Positions 1 through 11,334 are shown, counted from the first letter of the stretch. The stretch is 64,000 nt of DNA from Impatiens glandulifera (GCF_907164915.1 NC_061869.1:18329125-18393124); one strand, 5' to 3'. Numbers and translations: made by a program. Notes: generated by a model not told the origin, from the letters alone.

Positions 1-290
1 AGTGAAACTTGCAACCCAAAATGAAGATCCGTTTCTTAATGTTGACAACGCATACCTTTTGCAGATCCTTATAGTAGAAAATGACGACACATAATGAAAA
101 CTCAATGTCACTTCTCGAAGTCAAAAATTCAATTTAGCATTGTTGTGGCAAGGAGGCTTCTTTCGAGGATGTAACACTTTGAGAGGTGTGCGGCTAGAGA
201 AGCTTAGTTCTATTTATACATACAGTTAGGATTTCCTTTTAGTATGCGCTTGGGCCTTATCGGCCCAATCTTTGGATCAAGGTCCATTTT
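1..290 (-). promoter_or_regulatory. Third, diverged copy of a promoter-like unit
   Basis: Read on the minus strand this stretch has two TGGGCC/GGCCCA-type site II elements (about 250-277), a TATAAATA box (about 210-218) and a transcribed-looking leader. It aligns by eye with 19,795-20,090 and 54,355-54,640 over its whole length. The AAACCCTAA telo-box of the other two copies is damaged here (AAATCCTAA). Site II plus telo-box promoters are known in plants from ribosomal-protein and snoRNA genes. Activity is not shown by the sequence, and the gene body would lie left of the window. Confidence 0.5.
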
Positions 291-1389
291 AACTCTATTT
301 ACATGTTCTCATGTATTTTACGTCCTATAGATTCTTACTATTATTTTTTACTATGTTCGATCGATTTTTATATTACTCATTTATGTATGTACGAAAGTAT
401 GGTTACTTATCTCGAATTTTGAAAAATAAATTGCAATTAATTAATTTTATATGAACCTTAAAAAGATAAAAATTACTCAACTTCTACTTTTTATTTTTAA
501 TTTCATTAATTAAGACACTATTTTTCCAACATTGTCTAAGCTTACCTTTATAAATAATGGTACTCTAACCTATATTATATATTGTTGTATGAGTCAATTA
601 CAGTTGTGATAGTCCATAAATTTATAAAATCAAATTATTTCATAAATAACTAAAAAATATATAAATTACTCGTTTATATTTATTTTATAATTATTTTATA
701 ATGACACCCTATTATAAAGATAAGGAAATACAATTTAATATTTATTTTCACTTAAAAAGAGAAACCGAATAAAAGAAAATAAACAATTATAAGATTCCAA
801 TAATTAAGTTAGATAATCTCAATATTATAAATTATGAGGCAATCATTCTAGGAGTTAAAAAAAACTATCTTCCAACACTGGTTGGGAATCATTTGGATAT
901 TAATTTGATCGAGTGTACATTTCAAAACATTTAAAAGTTAAAAATTAAAATGTTTTAATAATGAACAAAACATAACTAATGAGATAGAATTTGAATTATA
1001 TATGTTGATAAATTTATGAAATGAGAATACAAAATAAAGTTAAAATAGTATATTTATTTCATATTAAAATAAAAATAAAAATAAAAGAATGTATTGTATT
1101 TCTCTGTTTAGTTGTTGGAAGAAAAAGTTGGACTATAGTGGTCTGTTTTGTTTCTTCTTTTTTAAACTCCTCAACCCTCTCTATTTTTTTTCCTATTATA
1201 TGTTCTGTTAGTTTATATAAGTAATTATTATTTTATCTATAACTAACTTAAGGATAGAGTTAAAATTTGAAATCTACTCGAGTTAAAAAACTTTTCACAA
1301 AATTTAATCAGGCTAGAATAATAATAATATTAAACAAACAAAGAAAATAAACATGTTTATTGTCGATATTTCCCTTTAGCGACATAAAA
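291..1389. other. AT-rich intergenic DNA homologous to 20,090-20,750
   Basis: No gene is supported. The stretch 700-1,140 follows 20,100-20,500 and 54,650-55,060 with many substitutions and indels, so the left edge of the window belongs to an old third copy of the duplicated unit. The only ORF here (1,021-1,224) is low-complexity and is not conserved in the other copies. Confidence 0.5.
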
Positions 1390-1690
1390 TGTTGGGTTTT
1401 GGGCTCATATTTTATTAGAGTTTATATATTGTAAAGGGCTTTAAACCTTTATTGGGCTTAAGAGTAGTAGTTTAGTCTTTTGGCTTTTAATGTACTTCTA
1501 TAAATAGAGACATTGTAACCTAGGGTTACTTGAACCATTATTCCACGGAATATCAATAAAATGGACGACTTCCCGAGGATGAAGGCATTATTGGTCGAGC
1601 CTCGTTATATCTTGTGTTCTTTATTATTATTTATCACTTTATCTTTAAATCTTATTTTATTGTGTGTTTAGATTAGATCTTTTCTCAACA
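1390..1690 (+). repeat. 5' LTR of the non-autonomous element
   Basis: TG...CA-bounded 301-bp repeat with a TATAAATAGAG promoter box near 1,499-1,509. The bases just upstream (TAAAA at 1,385-1,389) could be a target-site duplication, but the 3' partner is lost because the 3' LTR is truncated. Confidence 0.75.
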
Positions 1691-4223
1691 AGTGGTATTA
1701 GAGAATGTTTAACCTATTCTTTTTGTGAAGATTTAATGGAAACCCTAACCACCATTGAAAAAATTGTTAGATATTTATGTTTTTGTTGAAGATTGTTGGT
1801 TATTTGAGAAAACGACATTGGTTGCAGAAGATTTAGTCGCTGTGAAGATTTGAGTATAAATCTTTAATTGCTAAGGAGATGTCAACGATCATTAAAATAT
1901 TTCTTAGTTTTAGGTGACGATGTCTTGAGAAGAAGAGAAAAAGAAGACAATGGGTCGTGTAGGCGGCGACACCAGAATGAAGAAAATGAAACATATTATT
2001 TTGACTTATTTTAATTTGGGAGATATGGTCTATTAAAAATATAAAAAAGAAAAAATATATATCCATATATATTCCATATATATCTCTCTATATATTTCAT
2101 ATAAATAAATATTATATTATGATATAATATAATATATAGAGAGGAGCCAAGAATCTTTGAAGCAGTCAACAATTAAGACTTTTTAAACTAAGACTTTTAT
2201 TTAAGTCTCGTTTGATTTCATAAAATAGGTTTAAGACCTATTTGATTTCAATTTTCACAAGTAAGTCTTGTTTGATTTTAATCAAATTTTCAAAGCTTTG
2301 TATGTTTTGATCTTGGATTTCTATTGAGTCTTGTTTGACTTGAATTTCTCAAATATGGAGATTTGTGATTTATCTTCTAAGAGATTTGATATTTGTCAAT
2401 GGGGAGATTGAAAATTAAAGTTGATAAAGGTGGAGTGCTTATTCGATGTTGCAGATTGTGCAAAACAGTTAATGCAATATGTAAAGGGTTTTCTAATTAA
2501 AGCAGGTGGCTTTAATTTTTGTTTGCAAGAGTGTGTTTTTGATATGTGTATTTAAGGTCCGGATTTGGATTTGCATCAACCTTGTGAGTAAGTTTTGATT
2601 GAAAATCCCGGTAAGTGCTGGTGCGAATTTGTCAAGTGGGAGTTGATGCCTCAACGGTTCTACCAAGAATGATAATTCTAAGGTATGAGTTAATGGTGCA
2701 CTAATCATATACATGTTTTGTTAGATTCTTTCTATACAGGATTTGGCTAGAAGAATGTGGAGAACAAACGAACATCTTCATGCTTGTTGAAAATTAGTTT
2801 GAGATTTTATAATAACCAATTTTTGTCTTGGTATACATGTGTGACATTATTTCACTATGTCGAGAGTTTGACTTGAAGAAATTCTCAGCTAAAATAAGTT
2901 TGAAGAGATTTTTCTTTGGAAATGGTTATTGAAAAAGTCAAATTAAAAGAGGGGTAGAGAGAAAATCTACCAGCAGATTTTCACCTACAGCCGTACAGGG
3001 TTCATCAAATTGACGATCGTAGATTCAAACGAAGCCCGATTGCGCTGAAACTTTGTCGAGAGGGTTGGTAACTCATTCTTCTACATTTTTAATGGTCGGA
3101 TCAAGGTTTGGACGTCTCTAATTTTTTTTATGGGGCTTACTGCCTAATTTAATTTTATTTGACTTGATTGGGACCAAAAAGTTTGTATCTTTTTGGTTAT
3201 GACCTTATCTTATTGGAAGAACTAATCAAGATGAAGACAGTGGTGATATTATGTGATTTTATACTTGACAAAAACATGGTTGAGTATGGAAAGTTGTTAT
3301 TTATATGGTGTTTACCATCGACAACAATGTCGACATGTTGATAGGGCAATCCTTCAGGCCAAATTGCAAGATTGCATTGAGTTGGCGGTGATTAAGGATT
3401 GAAACAATTCTAGTTAACACATATAATGAATGAAAGACCAGGAAGAGGAAGACTAATGAAAGACACTTATAAGTTGAGGTGAAGACATCTTGAGAGCAAC
3501 TCTCAAACGACCAAGAAAAAATCATTGCATTATCTTCTAATGTGAGAAGATAAATAAAAACCTAGATTGGGATTCCTACTCATGAAGGGCTAGATGGGAG
3601 ACTCGATTAATTCGAAGGTGATGATTTTGTTACTTCTTTTATTCTATCTTAATGTCTATACATTGTGGATCATAGATTAGATGATTGAGACCTTGAATGA
3701 GATTCCTAATCATGAAAAAGGGGCTAGATGAGATGTCCGATCAATTCAATGGAAGAATATTCGCAATTTCTTTCGGAGAAACTATAAATGATCATTTATA
3801 ATATTGGTGAAGACAATTGATAAGAGATGGTGAATCTTTATATAATATTCTTGGATTGCTAGGCATTTTTGGATTCAAGAAACTAGCAGATTGTAAGCTA
3901 ATTTGGTCAAGGAGATGTATGAGGTTCAAATTGGTTGAGTATGCAACGTTCAAGGCAAGATGAGTGACAAATGTTTTGTGAGATCTTGAGCTTGATTGGA
4001 AGTGGAGATACGAAAAGTTATCTAATGAATGGCTCGAGCAAAGGTGAAGATTGAAGTATTAACCCACTTATTTTTTGATGGCTTGACTTTTGTCATGTTA
4101 GAGATTGATGAGTACGACTCGTGTATTTCTTAAGGGACGTGAAATTCATCAAGGTGGAGATTGTTGAATTTGTAATTTATTCATCACATCTCAATAAGCG
4201 TGGTATTCTTCCAATGTGGAGAT

Positions 4224-4468
4224 TGTTGGGTTTTGGGCTCATATTTTATTAGAGTTTATATATTGTAAAGGGCTTTAAACTTTTATTAGGCTTAAGAGAA
4301 GTAGTTTAGTCTTTTGACTTTTGATGTACTCTTATAAATAGAGACATTGTAACCTAGGGTTACTTGGACCATTATTCCATGGAATATCAATAGAATGGAC
4401 GACTCCCCGAGGATGTAGGCATTATTGGACGAACCTCGTTATATATTGTGTTCTTTATTATTCTTTAC
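4224..4468 (+). repeat. 3' LTR, truncated
   Basis: Matches 1,390-1,630 closely and begins TGTTGGGTTTTGGGC. Homology to the 5' LTR stops near 4,468. A second GTGGAGATTGTTG motif lies about 50 bp upstream (near 4,161), so the polypurine-tract region is duplicated. Confidence 0.7.
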
Positions 4469-4762
4469 CACAAACTGAGTGTCTTATTTTTCAAGGCCAA
4501 CAATCGATTGAAACCAAAATATAGAATAGACCTAAGACGAACTTTTATCATCTACTTTTTTAGATACAGTTATCTATTGAAAACTAAGGACACCCAAAAC
4601 GAACTTCCATCTTCTACTTCCTCAAAATAAGATATCGAGAAGACCCAAGACAAACATTTATCGTCTACTTCATAACAAATGTTTTGGGAGATCTTGAGCT
4701 TGAGAAAAAAGATGTCGTGATAACCTAATTTATTTGTTATGAAGTAGGTCCATTGTCTCTTT
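4469..4762. other. Repeat-derived spacer shared with 63,370-63,660
   Basis: This short stretch (CACAAACTGAGTGTC... and repeated GACGAAC...TCGTCTAC motifs) is similar to 63,376-63,600 and, in part, to 26,780-26,930. It sits between the truncated LTR and the pararetroviral tail. No gene is supported. Confidence 0.4.
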
Positions 4763-5702
4763 CTAGAATCGCTCATTCGTTTCCTGATCTATTCTCATCA
4801 TTTTATCCCAAAATTTATAATGGGATGATCTAAATAGACAGGGAATGTCTGTTTTGGTATAGCAAAATTCAGGTATCCATTTCCAAATCCTGGGAATGGA
4901 AAATTCTGTAAAAAAGAAACATGAAGCTATTCCTTCTATATAAATTAGCTTGGGGGGAGATATCGCTCCATTTTTCAAATAGGACCTTGATATTTTCTGG
5001 TAAAACCTTTGGGCTAGGACCAAAACAGTAAAACCAGTTTATGAACTAATGGGGAATATATCCTCTATAAATATTCGCGCATACCTTGATGAACCAGGAA
5101 TGTTTATATTTATTATTCTCATAATTTAGTGTCTTAGTGAAGGCATCATAGTAGTCCCAATAATTAAATTTGATTGTCACTGTTTTATTAAACGACAATT
5201 CTCTTTCTTTCATTGGGGATATTCCCTAATCTTCTAAGAATATTGTCTTTTTTATTATCATTTTGCTGAAATTATAAATTTCTTTATTTGCGCCAGAGAA
5301 ATGTGATATTTCACGTGATCCAATCTGAATAAGTATTTGTTCGTAAAACATCCGGGACTTATAAGTCCTCGATGGTGTGGATGTATTATCCAAATACCTT
5401 TGCATTATTGTCCATGGCTTACTTTTCTATTTGAAGTCTTTTTCTTCTAGGAGAAATATAATTTCTTTATATTCATTTCTCATAAATCCAATATTATTAG
5501 ATTCTGATTCATCATCTACCAGTATTCTAGCGTACGTTGGATTGTCCTTTTGAGTGTCAGTATTTTGGGAGAGATCCATTGTTATCAGCTTTTGTTTACC
5601 ATATTGAGATATGATCTCTTGTGTTCTGCCTCGACCTCTTCCTTTGAGAGAGGAGGATCCCCTTCCTCTATTAGAGAAAGGTTCATAACCCCTTGCGCTC
5701 AT
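4763..5702 (-). pseudogene. C-terminal tail of the pararetroviral polyprotein
   Basis: After RNase H the same strand keeps short open pieces: 5,702-5,427 (Arg/Gly-rich then acidic), about 5,170-5,040 (YYDAFTKTLNYEN... in a shifted frame) and 5,023-4,763 (FSIPRIWKWIPEF near its middle). Their orientation and contiguity suggest the polyprotein tail, but this part is poorly conserved in known elements and I could not verify it. Confidence 0.4.
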
Positions 5703-6219
5703 GAAGATTATTTCCTTTTTTATATACTATTTCAAAGTCAAATGGGGCTAAATGAGCTTGCCATCTGGCGAACATTTGTTTTGATACATCATGTTTAAAG
5801 TCTTTTTGGAACATTAATTTAGTTGCATTGCAGTCTGTTCGTATAATAAATTTTTTATTATATAAATCATCTTGGAATTTTAAAACACATTTGACTTTGG
5901 CTAAAATTTCTTTGGCGACTATCGCATACTTTTTTTGAGAATTGTTCCATTTTCCTAAATGGAATCTGACAAGATAGACTTGTTTTGTTTCTGGATCTAA
6001 TTGAGTCAATATTACACTGAATCCTATGTCAGAGGTGTCGATCTCAATTACCTTTTCCCAATTTGGGTTACTTATCATTAAATAAGGAAGCACTTTTACT
6101 TTATTTTTAATTATTTTAATTGCATCTGTATGATGACTTGACCATGGTTTTGGGTTTTTCTTCAGTCTATCATATAAGATTGATGTATCTTCTGTTAGAT
6201 TATTATAGTACGGAGCCAC
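5683..6219 (-). pseudogene. RNase H domain of the pararetrovirus relic
   Basis: A 178-codon open stretch with the acidic residues expected of RNase H in order: IDTSDIGFSVIL (first Asp), KKYAIVAKEILA (Glu) and FIIRTDCNATKLMF (Asp). The tail WQAHLAPFDFEIVYKKGNN is the usual end of this domain in reverse-transcribing elements. It is the best-preserved piece of the relic. Confidence 0.75.
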
Positions 6220-6309
6220 ATAATTGAGGTTGCCTAAAAATCTTTATAACTGTGTTTTATTAGTGATTATATTCGGGAATTTTTCCGCAAATTCTATGTT
6301 TCTATTAAT

Positions 6310-6960
6310 TTAAATAATGTTTTCCTTTTCAATGATATGACCTAAAAACCTTATTCTTGTTTTGAAAAGATCCATTTTTGGTTTAGAAGTTACTAATTCA
6401 TTCTGAGTTATTATTATTTTAAACATATTTAAATGTTTAAAGTGAGTTTCAATTGTTTTTGAATAGACTAGTATATCATCAATGTAAAAAATTATAAATG
6501 TGCTATAAGGATTGAAGATATTATTCATAATTTTTTGAAATTCGGATGGAGCATTTTTTAATCCAAATGGCATCACATTCCATTCATAATGTCCTATAGG
6601 GACATTGAATTGAATGTTGTTTTATATCTATCAGATTTTTTAATCTGAATTTGCCAATATCCCAATTTCAAGTCAAACACTGAGAATATTAAACTATCAT
6701 ATAGTCTATCTAATAGATTCTTTTTATTAGGAATTGGATGCCTAATCTATTTTAATACCTTGTTAAGGGGTTTATAATTGATTACTAACCTTGGTATGCC
6801 TCTTTCGATTTCTGAATGTTTATTTACATAGAAATCCGTACATGACCAGGATGATTATGATGGACTTATTAACCCCTTCTGTAATAGAGTATCTATCTCC
6901 TTTTTGCATAATTCTAGATGTTCTGAATTCATCTGGCAAGGTCTTGCCTTTGTAGGAATA
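6310..6960 (-). pseudogene. Reverse transcriptase of the pararetrovirus relic
   Basis: Frame-broken but recognisable RT motifs appear in order: PRLVINYKPLNKVL (about 6,790), FSVFDLKLGYWQIQ (about 6,680), MPFGLKNAPSEFQKIMN (about 6,550) and the active-site box FYIDDILVYS (about 6,480). At least one in-frame stop and several shifts interrupt the fingers and palm. The catalytic YIDD box itself is intact in sequence. Confidence 0.8.
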
Positions 6961-7058
6961 TTCTTTTCATTAAAAGATTCCTCATAGGGTAGTGAAACTA
7001 TATGTTTCTTTCTATCCCAGAATGCATTAGGATGTTCATTACAAATATCTATTGAAAG

Positions 7059-7540
7059 TTAGTCTCTTAGTAGAGCTATTTTTTCTGGTAATTTGAGATT
7101 TTCTAGTTTTTCATCTATTGTTATAAGACTTATTTCTTGATTTAGAAAATATATTTGATCTTGTTTTTCTTTGATATTATCATATATACTATGTAACATT
7201 TTAGTAAGTGGCTCCACAATAAATTCTAAAAAAATATCATGTTTCTCAAAAGTTCCTGTAATACATTTATCATCAATCATCTTAATTGGGTAAATGGTGT
7301 TTAAAAATGGGGTTCCAAGTATGACCTGATTTGATATATCTTTAGCAAGTATAAAACTTTGAGAAATGCACTTATTATCACTACATATGTAGGCTTTTGG
7401 AGTTTATATTGAATTTGGAGTTTATCTCCACCTACATGCCATATGGTATGGCTCGTTTTATGAAAATACCTAGTGGGAATTAGTCCTTATTGAATAACAT
7501 TTAAATCTGCTCCGCTATCAATAAAAGCAGTAAATAACCT
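7059..7540 (-). pseudogene. Retropepsin-like aspartic protease remnant
   Basis: At about 7,500-7,530 the minus strand reads FTAFIDSGADL, the D-S/T-G catalytic loop of a retroviral-type aspartic protease. The downstream part is broken by frameshifts and ends in an ORF (7,280-7,059) rich in Lys/Glu/Leu. Its normal role would be polyprotein maturation. Confidence 0.55.
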
Positions 7541-7612
7541 TGTATAATGATTATCTATTAGGAGAGATATTCTTATGTGCTATTTTTGGGATTTAACCAT
7601 TTCTATTGTGGA

Positions 7613-7849
7613 TTAAAAAAATTTGAGAAGATATTTTTCTTCAATTTCTGTTTTGTTGTTATTAGATTGATTATTTTCGTGCGGTTTATCCTCAAGCTTA
7701 GTTATTCTTGATTCTTGTATAATATTCTTCCTTTTTAATATCTTAATTTCTTCTTTAAAATTATTAATTTCTTTGTAGAGATTTTTGAGAGTTGTATTCT
7801 CCTCTTTGTTTTGAACTTTGTGTCTTATTTGGTTCATTACTTCACTCAT
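7613..7849 (-). pseudogene. Coiled-coil-like segment of the relic
   Basis: A 78-codon ORF dominated by Lys, Glu, Ile, Leu and Asn, with leucine/isoleucine spacing typical of a coiled coil. It lies between the capsid-like domain and the protease. No catalytic motif is visible. Confidence 0.4.
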
Positions 7850-8289
7850 ATTATAAGATTTATTATAATTTAATTTTTGTCCTCAGCTTCTTCTTCTTTA
7901 GAGGATGAAGTTCCTTCTTCAGAATTGAACTGATCAATGATCTGCATTCTTAATTATGGGTCTCTAATGTCTTTTAATAATTCAAAATCATGATTGGAGG
8001 TTAAAACATTAACTTTCATATCTGAGAATTGAGATATGATTCTATATAATTCTGATTCGTCAATATTTTGATTTTGATCTAGATTATTTGTTTCTTTTTT
8101 AGGACAATTTAATCCTGATCGACAAGGCTCACATTCGGAGTCTTCTGAGCTTAATTCATAAATGTTTTCATTATTTCAGAATTACTACTTATTGAATCTG
8201 AATCAGATTCTTCAGATTCTGAGTTTTGTAAAGTTTGGATTATTAATCTTTTTTTATCTTCTGGGATTTCAAGATTATTAATTTTTTTT

Positions 8290-8342
8290 GCCCAACAGTA
8301 TTTTGATGTGTGTCCAAATTTTCCACAGTTGTGGCACTTCCT
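8290..8342 (-). pseudogene. CCHC zinc knuckle of the capsid-like region
   Basis: The minus-strand translation gives C-H-N-C-G-K-F-G-H-T-S-K-Y-C, an intact C-X2-C-X4-H-X4-C knuckle of the kind that binds nucleic acid in gag and capsid proteins. The flanks are Lys/Asn-rich on one side and acidic/serine-rich on the other (8,060-8,260), as is common around pararetroviral capsids. Confidence 0.7.
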
Positions 8343-8499
8343 ATTATTTTTGAAAATTTTGACTTGATTTTAGAGTTTTCTTCCCTCCTCGTATTTTTTC
8401 ATGTTTGAGTATTTTTGGGTTGATTTTCTATATTTATGAAACTTATTATATTTTACCCTTCTATCCTTTCTAGATGTTGGGTTATCTATACCAAATTGT

Positions 8500-9083
8500 T
8501 GGCAGAATTGACCTAATTATTGTCTTTTGCTTTGACTTTGTCTTTTAATTTATTGTATTAGCCTTATTTCATTACATAAGGCTAGCCCTTCTTGTATACA
8601 AGTATCTATTAATACACCATATGTATAGGTTTCATATGGTATCATTGAATGACTCTTTTTGAGATTCCTTCTAACTCTTTCAGCAAACAGGCTAGGAAGA
8701 TCATCAATAAATTTTGATTTTCAATGTGCATTATTACATTCTGGGAGTTCCATAACTCTACTTAAAAAGGTATCTTTATACCATCTAAAATTTGAAAGCG
8801 TTTTACACCTTAGATTTTGTAATAATGTTCTAATTGTATCACTATTATCACTGAACCTTCCCGTGAAGTGTTCAATAATATTTATCGCTAATGTATAAAC
8901 CGCATGTTCAGTTAGACTATTGTTTTCTTGTTTTATAGTGTTAAGAATAGAATCTCTATCATCTTGGGAAAAATAATTATCCCACCAACCTTTTAATTGG
9001 CCAGTAAACCCAGCAACAATCATTGTTTCTATTGTTTTATCAGAATTTTTACTATTTTTACAAACTGTTGAGTACATCAACAT
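8500..9083 (-). pseudogene. Capsid-like domain of the pararetrovirus relic
   Basis: The open part (9,083-8,721) reads GFTGQLKGWWDNYFSQ, NIIEHFTGRFSDN, LLQNLRCKTLSNFRWYKDTF. This is a helical, tryptophan-containing nucleocapsid-type segment ahead of a CCHC knuckle. The frame is lost near 8,720 and continues in fragments toward the knuckle. A close copy in B (43,205-43,582) is truncated by a long LTR. The function (genome packaging) is inferred from domain order only. Confidence 0.5.
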
Positions 9084-9131
9084 TCTATGTATTGTATTAT
9101 AAATTTGTTTGTTTGAATATTCATCAATATT

Positions 9132-9824
9132 CTATTCATATATTTTATCAATTGTATCTGTGTATACTTCATGTAAAACATCCATTGGTGTTGGTCTGTT
9201 ATAGTAAAATTTATTTTGTATAGGTTTATCAGCCCATTTATTAATTCTATTAATTTGGTCTTTGTTTTCATTCCACTGGAATTCTTTGTCTAAGGTTTTG
9301 ATACTTAGTTTGCTAAATTTGTCTTCAAATTTTTTTTCAAATTCTTGCATTGGCCTTAGTTTGAAGTCAGATATTATCGGAGGTGGTTGAAAGCTTGGTG
9401 AAGCTTCTTTTTCTTTTGGGGTTATTTTTAATGCACCTGGTTTAAATTCATTTATTGATTTTATTAATTTTTCAATTTTGTTTTCTCTTGATTGTAATTG
9501 TTCTCCTAGAATATTTAGGAATAGACTTGTGTAATTTTGTTGTTCAAACATATTATTAATATGCTTGCAAGTCATTGGGAGTGTATCATTTTCAATTAAT
9601 GTTCTGTAAAGCGTGAAATTTATTATTTTTCCTCCCTTGTCAATATGGAAGGGTTGTTGAGATGGATATGTTCCTAGATAGGTTTTTCCTATTTCTAACT
9701 TAAAATTTCTTTTAATTACAGATATATACTTTTTTACATAAATGCTTATGAACCATGAGGTGAAATGGATTAAAGCATTTTTTTCTTTGCAGAATTCACT
9801 AAAATATATATATTTCACTTTCAT
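9132..9824 (-). pseudogene. Movement-protein-like region of the pararetrovirus relic
   Basis: An uninterrupted 230-codon ORF with a mixed hydrophobic/basic N-terminal part (with IGKTYLGTYPSQQPFHIDKG near residue 48), a proline-rich middle, and a C-terminal KWADKPIQNKFYYNRPTP segment. Its position just upstream of a capsid-like domain is the basis for the movement-protein call. The upstream part of the protein is missing, because the sequence changes to unrelated DNA at about 9,830. In copy B the same region (43,631-44,330) carries further frame breaks. Confidence 0.5.
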
Positions 9825-9839
9825 TTCTCTCTCTTCTCC

Positions 9840-10145
9840 CTAAATTTTTACTTTTCTCGGTCTTATCCCCTTTCTCTCTAAACTCTAAGCGGCGAACTCA
9901 ATGGTGAACCCACCAATGAACAATGGCTTGTACGCGAGGAAGGCGAAGAAGCTCGACTCTACCCATCTGAATCTGGGAAACAAGTCATAAACCCTAATTT
10001 TAGCAATATTCTTCCACATATTGAATGCAGACAATTGAGTTTCCCCGACCACCATCCCCGACCACCACCGAGCAGACTGAAGTTGCTAATTTAGAACAAA
10101 ACCCATCGACCTCCATTTCTTGGAACCATCACGCAGTCGCGTAAC
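9840..10145 (+). pseudogene. First-exon-like fragment of an unidentified gene (copy A)
   Basis: A TC-rich leader (9,830-9,900) precedes ATG at 9,901, opening a 29-codon frame (MVNPPMNNGLYARKAKKL..., then DSTHLNLGNK). It ends near a possible donor after GGGAAACAA. The related fragment at 13,390-13,640, in inverse orientation, has ...AAACAG|GTTATA at the same place, which supports the splice-site reading. The copy at 44,428-44,517 has TAG in place of the Tyr codon. I do not recognise the protein. It could pair with the exon at 10,982-11,113. Confidence 0.35.
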
Positions 10146-10981
10146 TGATGATGCGTGATCGAGTTTTTTTCCAACATATGATAAAATGGTGAAAGGGGAT
10201 TGTGTTTTCCAACATCCTCATTTATTTGCATTTTCTATCACTACTTATTTGTGATTGGTTTGATAGAGTTTGTTTATCCATATAAAATTCTTAGAACTCA
10301 AAATCTCTTATTTCTAACCCATCCTGCAAATACATGTGAATGCTAAATCTGTTCGGGAAATGGCTTTATGAGGGTATTTGATAGAACATTATATCAATTA
10401 AATCTAAATGAATAAGGGCTTATTTTAATTAAGTGTTTGTCTTTGTCTGAAATTTGCTAAGTGTTGAACCAACAACCTTATACTTAGGAAGTTGATAATC
10501 TAGCCACTAAAGTATACTACATTTCCTTATTTGAATTAAGTTCATTGGATAGTTTTTACTTATGCCATTTAATAACTTAGATTTTCTTCATGATTTAACT
10601 CGGTAATATAGTAAAAGCATCCATAAAAAAATATTAACCTTTCAAATTAATCAACTTATGACACTAAGGATAAGATAGTCTTGAAATACTTTCTTGACCA
10701 TAGTTATATATTTTAACAAATCATCTTACCTGTACTTAAAATTTAGATACTTTCATTTGATTTTTCCAACTAATTCTCCGCTTAAAGTTCACTATTTAAC
10801 CTTCAATCCTTAATTTTCATTCTGTAACATGTATTGAATGAGAAGAAAAAACACATAATTTGTTTTGGGTTCATTTAGGATTTGATTTTTGATTGAAACA
10901 AAACTTAAGTCAAAATAAGCCGAAAATCTGAATCATATTTTCTTGTAATGATTGGTCACAAAATGGTTTTGCTTCTTAGAC
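10146..10981. other. Non-coding stretch, probably intronic
   Basis: No coding signal. The stretch is almost collinear with 44,680-45,483 in copy B, with few substitutions and small indels, so it belongs to the duplicated unit. Its place between two plus-strand exon-like pieces suggests a former intron. Confidence 0.4.
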
Positions 10982-11113
10982 TTTTGTGTGCGATTTGCAA
11001 AGACAGAAGCTGTAGGTGCTGCACCAACGGAGAGTTCAAGCAATAAGGTTGAGCCGAGTGAAGATGAATATTATTCCGACGATGATGCAATTGTTGGAAA
11101 ACTGGATCCTTGA
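10982..11113 (+). pseudogene. Last-exon-like fragment with an acidic C-terminus (copy A)
   Basis: After a good acceptor (TTTTGCTTCTTAG) the frame reads FCVRFAKTEAVGAAPT, then a serine stretch and the acidic tail SEDEYYSDDDAIVGKLDP before TGA. The copy at 45,484-45,617 keeps the frame and the stop with only a few amino-acid changes (A to D, A to T, D to N). That is better preservation than the transposons around it. The parent gene is not recognised. Polyphosphate-like acidic/serine tails are common in nuclear proteins, but no function is claimed. Confidence 0.4.
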
Positions 11114-11334
11114 GTATCATCGTCTGGTCTTATCTAATATTGAATAATGATGTCTTTGTTTTTTTTATGAAACACCCATTATTTGAGCATTTGGTTCAAT
11201 TGTTACAAACATTTGATCAAAAGCTAATGGGTACTCTTATATTTATACATTGCTGGTATCATTTCTAATTTTTATAAAATATTATAAAGAAAATAACATG
11301 AAAATTCTTTCCATGTTCTTCCTTCTTTTTTGGC

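Larger units (their letters stand above)
1390..4468 (+). mobile_element. Non-autonomous LTR retrotransposon (copia-type ends)
   Basis: Two direct LTRs bracket about 2.5 kb with no recognisable gag or pol. The 5' LTR is 1,390-1,690 (TGTTGGG...CTCAACA, 301 bp). It is followed at 1,693 by TGGTATTAGAGAA, a degraded initiator-tRNA-Met primer site. The 3' LTR starts at 4,224, after a purine-rich AATGTGGAGAT tract, and loses its last 55 or so bases near 4,468. Over the shared part I count about 15 differences in 243 bp by eye. Parts of the internal sequence recur inverted at 30,300-30,965, and the 3' end recurs inverted at 62,647-63,360, so this is a small local family. It probably needs enzymes from an autonomous copia element. 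Confidence 0.75.
4763..9824 (-). pseudogene. Endogenous caulimovirid-like polyprotein, degenerate
   Basis: Read on the minus strand, the pieces come in the order expected for a plant pararetrovirus polyprotein: movement-protein C-terminal part, capsid-like domain with a CCHC knuckle, aspartic protease, reverse transcriptase, RNase H, then a short C-terminal tail. I see no integrase and no LTRs around it, which argues against a Ty3 retrotransposon and for an endogenous pararetrovirus. Stops and frameshifts separate every domain, so it cannot make a polyprotein. Only the 5' part (8,702-9,830) recurs in copy B (43,202-44,330). Genus assignment needs a database search. Confidence 0.7.

Noticed and set aside
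4227..5030. Pararetrovirus extending into the neighbouring LTR element
   Set aside because: The LTR homology ends at about 4,468, and the pararetroviral tail is only recognisable from about 4,763. The two are separate insertions.
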